Assembly (NCBI GenBank): GCA_937920345.1
Contig: CALGVA010000053.1
Location: forward strand, 140,895-204,894
Direction of reading: 5' to 3'
DNA: 64,000 nucleotides
From: an uncultured Lachnospiraceae bacterium
GTDB taxonomy: Bacteria > Bacillota > Clostridia > Lachnospirales > Lachnospiraceae
This document shows, piece by piece, positions 59,201-64,000 of the stretch; position 1 is the first letter of the stretch; each line of letters opens with the position of its first letter. The notes under the pieces are model-generated. The model was not told the origin of the DNA. It did no database searches and was given only the letters and a program-made list of their open reading frames with translations. Position numbers and translations under genes: made by a program.

Positions 59201-60584
59201 TTTATGTTCAGGCATCGGCGGTTTCCGGCTCGGTCTTGAAACCGCCGGGCATAAATGTGTCGGATATTGTGAATATGACAAATTTGCAAGGGCTTCATAT
59301 GAAGCAATGTATGATACGGAAGGAGAGTGGAAAGCAGATGATGTCACAAAACTCAAGAGTGAAGATGTCCCCTATGCAGACATCTGGTGTTTCGGATTCC
59401 CCTGCCAAGATATCTCAGTCGCAGGGAAGCAGCGGGGACTGGTCGGAAAAAGAAGTGGAATATATTTCAACATTATTGACCTCATCAAAGGCAAAGAAGA
59501 AAGTGATAAGCCCACATACCTTCTTGTTGAGAACGTTAAGAACCTGCTATCTATTAATTCAGGATTCGACTTTGCCTCCGTTCTGTCTGAAATGGACGAA
59601 GCAGGGTATGACTGCCGGTGGCAGGTGCTTAATTCAAAAGACTTCGGAGTCCCCCAGAACAGGGAGCGTGTGTTTATTATCGCAAATCTTAGAAGCAGAG
59701 GTAGACGAGAAATATTATCTGTCTGCGGAGAAAACGCAGCAGCTCTTAACCAGCTTATAGGCGGGATGCAGGGATACCGTGTCTATGGAACGGACGGGGT
59801 ATCTGCCACGCTCGTGGGCAACGCCGGGGGTGTGGGAGCGAAGACAGGGCTTTACCTTGTCGGTTACAACAGGAAAGACGGCGTGGTCGGGGAAAGGAAG
59901 AATGCCGGAGCCATTGCGGCAAGCGACTACCGTGGGATTAACAGAAATCAAACCACAAATGCAGTGGTGGAAGGAGATAAGGATTATAAATTCATTGACC
60001 AGTGCAACCACTCACCGAAGATTACGGAGACAGCCCGCTGCCTGACTGCAAGGTATACGGCGGGGATGACCAACCATACTGCAATGAACTCGGCGGTGCT
60101 TGAGGTCCGTCCGGTGCTTACCCCGGAGAGGATGGAGAAACGGCAGAACGGAAGACGGATGAAGGAAGACGGCGAGCCGATGTTTACGCTGACCTCGCAG
60201 GACCGGCACGGTGTGTTTCTTGGGGACTGCGGAGATCCGCCGCTTAAAGTGCGGAACGGCACAAAGCAGGGATATGATGAAGCCCGCCCCGGTGACGGAA
60301 TCAGCCTCGCTTATCCTGAAAGCCCCACGAGAAGGGGACGTGTCGGAAAAGGATGCTCGCAGACACTTGACTGCTCCGGGCAGATGGGTACGCTAGGAAG
60401 AAGCGGGCGTATCCGAAGGCTGACACCGAAGGAGTGTTTCCGTCTGCAGGGATTTTCTGATGAACTGTTCGAGAGGGCGGCTGCCGTCAATTCCGATGCA
60501 CAGCTTTACAAACAGGCCGGAAATGCGGTCACGGCAACGGTGGCCTTTGCGGTGGCGATGGCACTGCCAGAATCCAGAAATTAA
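59178..60584 (+). CDS. Phage DNA (cytosine-5) methyltransferase with extended recognition region
   Basis: A 468-residue C5 methyltransferase: motif I LDLCSGIGGFRLGL, IV GFPCQDISVAG, VI LVENVKN, VIII QNRERVFIIA, IX TPKECFRLQGFSDE and X YKQAGNAVTATV. Between VIII and IX is an unusually long region of about 230 residues with repeated Thr-rich segments (SATLVGNAGG, AIAASDYRG, RCLTARYTAGM, FTLTSQDRHG, QTLDCSGQMG), suggesting several recognition elements as in multispecific phage methylases. ATG 59178 has GGGAGGTG upstream. It probably shields the element from host restriction. Confidence 0.93.
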   Translation: MKQMTFLDLCSGIGGFRLGLETAGHKCVGYCEYDKFARASYEAMYDTEGEWKADDVTKLKSEDVPYADIWCFGFPCQDISVAGKQRGLVGKRSGIYFNIIDLIKGKEESDKPTYLLVENVKNLLSINSGFDFASVLSEMDEAGYDCRWQVLNSKDFGVPQNRERVFIIANLRSRGRREILSVCGENAAALNQLIGGMQGYRVYGTDGVSATLVGNAGGVGAKTGLYLVGYNRKDGVVGERKNAGAIAASDYRGINRNQTTNAVVEGDKDYKFIDQCNHSPKITETARCLTARYTAGMTNHTAMNSAVLEVRPVLTPERMEKRQNGRRMKEDGEPMFTLTSQDRHGVFLGDCGDPPLKVRNGTKQGYDEARPGDGISLAYPESPTRRGRVGKGCSQTLDCSGQMGTLGRSGRIRRLTPKECFRLQGFSDELFERAAAVNSDAQLYKQAGNAVTATVAFAVAMALPESRN

Positions 60585-60593
60585 TTGAAAATA

Positions 60594-60655
60594 TATGCAG
60601 AATTGACTGGATATAATGTGCTTTCAGAGGTAATATGCATACTACCAAAAGAAAA
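60594..60655 (+). promoter_or_regulatory. Leader element copy 1 (ACTGGATA...TTCAGAG)
   Basis: TTGACTGGATATAATGTGC followed by TTTCAGAGGTAATATGCATAC, upstream of the gene at 60669. It shares ACTGGATA, a TATAAT-like centre and TTCAGAG with the leaders at 62085-62172 and 63914-64000. Confidence 0.55.
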
Positions 60656-60668
60656 GGAGGCACGGGCT

Positions 60669-61472
60669 ATGGAGATTAAAACAACAGCAGCAAACAGAAA
60701 AGATTTAGTGAAGGCAATTGAACAGTTCACAGGGGAACGGAGCGTTTACCTCGGACCGCCGACATTCGCATACCGAATCGGGGACTTTATGGTGGACAGG
60801 GACAGCACCGTTTCCACGGAAAACGAAGAAAAGTCAGGAGAGCTTGAGGCGATGCTTGCCGCACAGGGCTTTGGTGCAGAAACAGAGGAAGCCGAAACAG
60901 AAGCCGGTGCGGACAGCACCACAATAAAAATACCCCTTGGGACGGACAGCACACAGGCGGTCATAAACACCGTAAACCTGCTCCATGCAAAGCAGTACCT
61001 CATAAACAGGGCAGTCGGGGCAGAAAGGTTTAAGGTTAGCGATGCACTCATCAATTCTTTGGAAAACACACAATTTACCACTGCGGAGGAGGCGGCAGCC
61101 CACATCATGCAGACGGAAGGTTACGGATTCGGTTTTTCCTTTGAAGATGGGTGCATTGTTTTTTCAGGCTTTCCTTACAGCGGGGATTCCACGAAGGTAA
61201 AAGCCTACGCAGAACTTGCGGCGGCGATGGTAAAACAGGCGAAGGGACAGAAACGCATATCGCCGAAGGAGACCATCGAGGAGAATGAAAAATATTATAT
61301 GAGGGTTTGGCTGGTGCGGCTCGGATTTGACGGGAATGATGCCAAAGAAACAAGGAAGGCACTGCTTGAGAATCTGAAGGGGCATACGGCATTCAGGACG
61401 GATGCCGACAGGCAGAAATGGAACGAGAGACAGAAAGCAAAGAAGGAAGCTGCGGAAAGCGGGGTGGAGTGA
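60669..61472 (+). CDS. Uncharacterised protein sharing a C-terminal module with the amidoligase
   Basis: A 267-residue soluble protein. The N-terminal part (ANRKDLVKAIEQFTGERSVY, LGPPTFAYRIGDFMVDRD) is followed by an acidic linker and a helical middle with TTAEEAAAHIMQTEGYGFGF. The last 45 residues contain KYYMRVWLVRLGF, then DAKETRKALLENL and GHTAFR, which match the end of the amidoligase at 62201-63148 at about 20 of 37 positions. AAGGAGG precedes ATG 60669. Function is unknown; the shared tail suggests a common partner or substrate tag. Confidence 0.8.
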   Translation: MEIKTTAANRKDLVKAIEQFTGERSVYLGPPTFAYRIGDFMVDRDSTVSTENEEKSGELEAMLAAQGFGAETEEAETEAGADSTTIKIPLGTDSTQAVINTVNLLHAKQYLINRAVGAERFKVSDALINSLENTQFTTAEEAAAHIMQTEGYGFGFSFEDGCIVFSGFPYSGDSTKVKAYAELAAAMVKQAKGQKRISPKETIEENEKYYMRVWLVRLGFDGNDAKETRKALLENLKGHTAFRTDADRQKWNERQKAKKEAAESGVE

Positions 61473-61473
61473 C

Positions 61474-61707
61474 ATGATTTTTCCAAAGCGGGAGATTGTG
61501 GACAGGATTAAAGCTGAATATCCCAAAGGGAGCAGGGTAAGGCTGCTGCACATGGATGATCCTTACAGGGATATCCCTGTAGGGACGGGGGGAACGGTTG
61601 AGAGTGTCGATGATACGGGTACAATCCATGTTGCTTGGGATACGGGGAATCATCTCGGCATCGTTTACGGGGAGGACAGCTGTGAAAAGATTTCCACAGG
61701 GATATGA
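61474..61707 (+). CDS. DUF4314 family protein
   Basis: A 77-residue protein: AEYPKGSRVRLLHMDDPYRD, then GTGGTVESVDDTGTIHVAWD, an SH3-like small barrel typical of DUF4314, common in plasmids and phages of Firmicutes. Function is unknown. The ATG lies one base after the previous stop, with GGAG before it, so it is translationally coupled. Confidence 0.85.
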   Translation: MIFPKREIVDRIKAEYPKGSRVRLLHMDDPYRDIPVGTGGTVESVDDTGTIHVAWDTGNHLGIVYGEDSCEKISTGI

Positions 61708-61745
61708 TGGCAGCAGTACCAAAATCAGTGAAAGGATTGGATATT

Positions 61746-62072
61746 ATGGAGATTGTAAACAGGCGCTTTAAGGAGTTTCGGGAAATCCTGAAACTCTCGG
61801 AAGAGGAATTTGCAGAGAAGACGGGGATTAAATTAAACAGGCTTAAAAAAATCGAGAATGGATGTGCAAAAGTCAGGGTGGAAGAGGCACTGGCAGTCAG
61901 TGACTGTTTCGGCGTGAGCAACGATTATCTTTTGGGTTTTGAAGAGCAGCCCCGTCCCGTGTTCCACAGCGAGGAGGAAGCGCTCCTTTGGCACAGGCTG
62001 CAGAAGCTGTCTGAAGGGGAGTTGGAGAAGGTCATGGAGGCACTGGAAGAACAGGAAAAGGGCGGCAGCTGA
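61746..62072 (+). CDS. XRE-family helix-turn-helix protein
   Basis: A 108-residue regulator. HTH at about 14-62: KLSEEEFAEKTGIKLNRLKK, ENGCAKVRVEEALAVSDCFG and DYLLGF. The C-terminal 40 residues are acidic and helical. AAAGGA lies nine bases before ATG 61746; ATG 61704 is a weaker option. It may control the leader elements that flank it. Confidence 0.85.
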   Translation: MEIVNRRFKEFREILKLSEEEFAEKTGIKLNRLKKIENGCAKVRVEEALAVSDCFGVSNDYLLGFEEQPRPVFHSEEEALLWHRLQKLSEGELEKVMEALEEQEKGGS

Positions 62073-62084
62073 AAGGCTAAAATG

Positions 62085-62172
62085 TACAATTTACCCCGCT
62101 GATATTTGTTACATTTATGGCGGGAAATAACTGGATAATATGTCCGTTCAGAGTGATATATAGAGTACCGAA
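62085..62172 (+). promoter_or_regulatory. Leader element copy 2, upstream of the amidoligase
   Basis: ACAATTTACCCCGCTGATAT, TTGTTACATTTATGGC, then ATAACTGGATAATATGTCC and GTTCAGAGTGATATATAG. It aligns over about 85 bases with copy 3 at the window end. CCCGC and GCGGG within it can pair. Confidence 0.65.
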
Positions 62173-62200
62173 AGGGAAAACACACAAGGAGGCAGAAGCC

Positions 62201-63148
62201 ATGAACGAAAGGACAGCAAACCAGATTACGGAAATGAAGAAACAGACCATCGGAGTTGAGGTCGAAATGAACAACATCACAAGGGAGGATGCAGCAAAGA
62301 CCGCAGCAGACTTTTTCGGAACAGGGAGATACGAATACACGGCAAGGAGAAACGGATACGAAACATGGTCGGCTTGGGACGGAGACGGAAGGGAATGGAA
62401 ATTCCAAAAGGATGTGAGCATTCAGGGGCCGGACAGCAAAAAATGCGAATTGGTAACGCCGATCCTTACCTATGGGGACATTGAAACCCTGCAGGAGGTA
62501 ATCAGGAAGCTCAGACACGCAGGAGCAAAGAGCGATGCCACGAGAGGATGCGGAGTCCACATCCACATCGGCGCAAAGGGACACACACCGCAGACTTTAA
62601 GAAACCTCGCAAACATCATGGCAAGCCATGAGAGCCTTCTGGCAGATGCCTTAAACCTTGACAGGGGAAGGATAAGCCGCTACTGCCGCACGGTTGATCC
62701 ACGGTTTTTGGAAACCCTCAACAGAAGAAAGCCAAAGACGATGGCGAAACTTGCGGACATCTGGTACACGAGCCAAAATGCGGGATACGGCAGGGATGCC
62801 CATTACAACGACAGCCGCTACCATATGCTCAACCTTCACGCAACCTTCACGAAGGGGACGGTCGAGTTCAGGCTTTTCCAATTCGATGCCCCGGCAGACG
62901 GAAAACTGAACGGACTCCACGCAGGGCAGCTCAAGAGTTACATCCAGCTATGCCTCGCACTCAGCCAGATGGCTAAGGAGGTAAGGACGGCAAGCCCAAG
63001 ACCGCAGCAGAACGAAAATCCGAAATACGCAATGAGGACTTGGCTCCTCCGCCTCGGCTTCATCGGGGATGAATTCAAGACAGCAAGGGAGCTTCTTACA
63101 AAGAGGCTTGCAGGAGACACGGCCTTCCGAAACGGAAGGGCAGCTTGA
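62201..63148 (+). CDS. Amidoligase family protein
   Basis: A 315-residue member of the amidoligase superfamily (Amidoligase_2, glutamine-synthetase/GCS-like fold), predicted to join an amine to a carboxylate with ATP. The motifs in order are IGVEVEMNNI with metal-binding Glu, WKFQKDVSIQG, CELVTPILT, RGCGVHIHIGA with two His, and GTVEFRLFQF. The C-terminal 45 residues (KYAMRTWLLRLGFIGDEFKT, LAGDTAFR) form a separate module shared with the protein at 60669-61472. AAGGAGG precedes ATG 62201. The neighbouring gamma-glutamylcyclotransferase-like gene supports a ligate-and-cleave cycle. Confidence 0.9.
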   Translation: MNERTANQITEMKKQTIGVEVEMNNITREDAAKTAADFFGTGRYEYTARRNGYETWSAWDGDGREWKFQKDVSIQGPDSKKCELVTPILTYGDIETLQEVIRKLRHAGAKSDATRGCGVHIHIGAKGHTPQTLRNLANIMASHESLLADALNLDRGRISRYCRTVDPRFLETLNRRKPKTMAKLADIWYTSQNAGYGRDAHYNDSRYHMLNLHATFTKGTVEFRLFQFDAPADGKLNGLHAGQLKSYIQLCLALSQMAKEVRTASPRPQQNENPKYAMRTWLLRLGFIGDEFKTARELLTKRLAGDTAFRNGRAA

Positions 63149-63235
63149 AGGACTCAGCTTTGAGGCCCGCACCTGACCGCTACGGCGGTCTTAAGGCGGT
63201 AGAAGGGAACACCCTTCAGAAAGGATGGATGAAGC

Positions 63236-63727
63236 ATGGAGAAAAGATATTACATAGCATATGGCAGCAACCTTAATGTGAGGCAGATGAGACTCAGATG
63301 CCCGGATGCAAGGATAATCGGCACTTCGGAAATCCCCGGCTACGGACTGCTCTTTAAGGGAAGCCTGACGGGGGCTTACCTGACCATTGAGCCGAAGAAA
63401 GACGGCTGCGTTCCCGTCGGGGTGTGGGAGGTCTCGGAGACAGACGAGGCGGCTCTGGACCGCTACGAGGGCTGCCCGGCCTTTTATTATAAAACGGAGA
63501 TGGTGCTTCCAATCAGGGGCATCAGGACGGGAAAAATCCGCAGAAGGAAAGTATTTGTTTACATCATGCACGAGAACAGGAAGATAGGAGTTCCCACGCT
63601 CCGCTATGTCAGCACCTGCCTTCAGGGATACCTTGATTTCGGATTTGATGAACACTGCCTTGCAGAAGCACAGGCGGATGCGGTAAGGAAAGCAGGGAAG
63701 GAGGCACGGGAATGGGATGCAAATTAA
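63236..63727 (+). CDS. Gamma-glutamylcyclotransferase-like (AIG2/GGCT family) protein
   Basis: A 163-residue GGCT-fold protein: YYIAYGSNLN at residues 5-14 is the substrate-binding loop, GVWEVSETDEAALDRYEG contains the catalytic Glu, and FYYKTEMVLP and VYIMHE complete the fold. GGCT enzymes release gamma-glutamyl or related amide-linked groups by cyclisation. It follows the amidoligase gene by 87 bases, the pairing noted for predicted amidoligase systems. GAAAGGATGG precedes the ATG. Confidence 0.9.
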   Translation: MEKRYYIAYGSNLNVRQMRLRCPDARIIGTSEIPGYGLLFKGSLTGAYLTIEPKKDGCVPVGVWEVSETDEAALDRYEGCPAFYYKTEMVLPIRGIRTGKIRRRKVFVYIMHENRKIGVPTLRYVSTCLQGYLDFGFDEHCLAEAQADAVRKAGKEAREWDAN

Positions 63728-63912
63728 TTCAGATAAAGAAATGCCCGAAATGCGGATGCACCTATCACGGTGTTCCCGCATTATCAAGATATGATAACCA
63801 ATCTTACATTTGTCCCGACTGCGGAACGAGGGAAGCCTTGGAAAGCATGGGAGTGGATCTGACAGAGCAGGAAGAGATACTTGCCACGATACACCGCTGC
63901 AGCATGGAATAA
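63712..63912 (+). CDS. Small zinc-ribbon protein after the GGCT gene
   Basis: A 66-residue protein with two CxxC pairs, CPKCGCTYHG and CPDCGTREAL, typical of a zinc ribbon. AAGGAGG seven bases before ATG 63712 sets the start. It overlaps the GGCT gene by 16 bases, so the two are translationally coupled. It may act as a substrate, carrier or nucleic-acid-binding adaptor of the amidoligase module. Confidence 0.75.
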   Translation: MGCKLIQIKKCPKCGCTYHGVPALSRYDNQSYICPDCGTREALESMGVDLTEQEEILATIHRCSME

Positions 63913-63913
63913 A

Positions 63914-64000
63914 ATACACAATCCATTCCGCAGATAATTGTGTATATTATGGCTTATATATAACTGGATATATCCCCGGTTTAGAGCGAATATGTACTTA
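63914..64000 (+). promoter_or_regulatory. Leader element copy 3, at the window end
   Basis: ACACAATCCATTCCGCAGAT, AATTGTGTATATTATGGC, then ATAACTGGATATATCCCC and GTTTAGAGCGAATATGTA. It aligns with copy 2 throughout and predicts that another gene of the module starts just beyond 64000. Confidence 0.6.

Larger units (their letters stand above)
32500..64000. mobile_element. Left part of a mobile element inserted in comEC (prophage-like or integrative)
   Basis: The left boundary is inferred from the abrupt loss of ComEC similarity at about 32499. From there to the window end no core genes are seen: an AT-rich defence island (33-42 kb), a repressor/ImmA switch (42.8-45.4 kb), a phage replication module (46.3-60.6 kb) and an accessory module (60.6-64 kb). 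No integrase, relaxase, terminase or capsid gene is visible, so the class is open and the right end lies outside. It may be a composite of two insertions, since decayed fragments lie between the modules. Confidence 0.65.

Noticed and set aside
46000..64000. Conjugative element machinery (relaxase, VirB4, VirD4)
   Set aside because: No relaxase or type IV secretion motifs were seen in the visible part; the module is phage-type replication. Such genes could still lie beyond the window.

Overview
The window looks like a chromosomal contig of an anaerobic, spore-forming Firmicute, most likely a Lachnospiraceae member (class Clostridia). The signs are a SpoVAE homologue, a GerMN lipoprotein, DUF3842 and DUF5721 proteins, an ECF S-component, strong GGAGG ribosome binding sites and moderate GC in the core genes. 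No rRNA, tRNA or CRISPR array was seen.

Region 1 (1-32.5 kb) is ordinary chromosome. It holds an ECF transporter S-component, a P-loop kinase, a secreted Cys/His-repeat protein, RidA, a shikimate-kinase-like protein, SpoVAE, a heterodimeric ABC exporter with one degenerate ATP site (5969-9562, minus), an ECF sigma factor with a likely anti-sigma factor and two membrane proteins (9.9-12 kb), a DegV protein and a LytTR regulator. Arginine biosynthesis follows: argG (minus) diverges from argC, and argJ-argB-argD lies about 4 kb further on. The argG/argC spacer has five ARG-box-like motifs at about 20-bp spacing. Next come a solute-binding protein, a small transporter, ComEA, a two-component system, a GerMN lipoprotein and the 5' third of comEC. 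Small palindromic elements are scattered here, including a MITE family with matching terminal inverted repeats and 8-bp target duplications.

Region 2 (about 32.5 kb to the window end) is a mobile element whose left boundary falls inside comEC, at the codons for the conserved AISG motif. The rest of comEC is not in the window, so the element is longer than 31 kb. Its left part is an AT-rich defence island: a decayed SymE-like toxin, a GIY-YIG protein, Vsr, a probable type II restriction enzyme, an HTH-fused cytosine methyltransferase with an SsoII-like operator, and a McrB/McrC-like (LlaJI-type) pair in which the McrB protein appears to carry an EVE-like insertion. Degenerate fragments follow, then an XRE repressor plus ImmA peptidase flanked by two copies of the palindrome GTCAAC-N6-GTTGAC. 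From 46.3 kb there is a phage-type replication module: HTH protein, DUF4406-like, DUF2800, DUF2815, family A DNA polymerase, VapE-like primase-helicase, VRR-NUC, SNF2 helicase, a phage regulator, MazF/PemK, HNH, a ParB-N6 methyltransferase and a C5 methyltransferase. No integrase, terminase or structural gene is visible, so prophage versus integrative plasmid-like element cannot be settled.

The most unusual part is 60.6-64 kb: an amidoligase, a gamma-glutamylcyclotransferase-like protein, a zinc-ribbon protein, and an uncharacterised protein sharing a C-terminal module of about 37 residues with the amidoligase (about 20 identical positions by eye). Related leader sequences precede the amidoligase, the shared-tail protein and the next locus at the window edge. 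This suggests a co-regulated peptide-ligation/cleavage system of unknown purpose.
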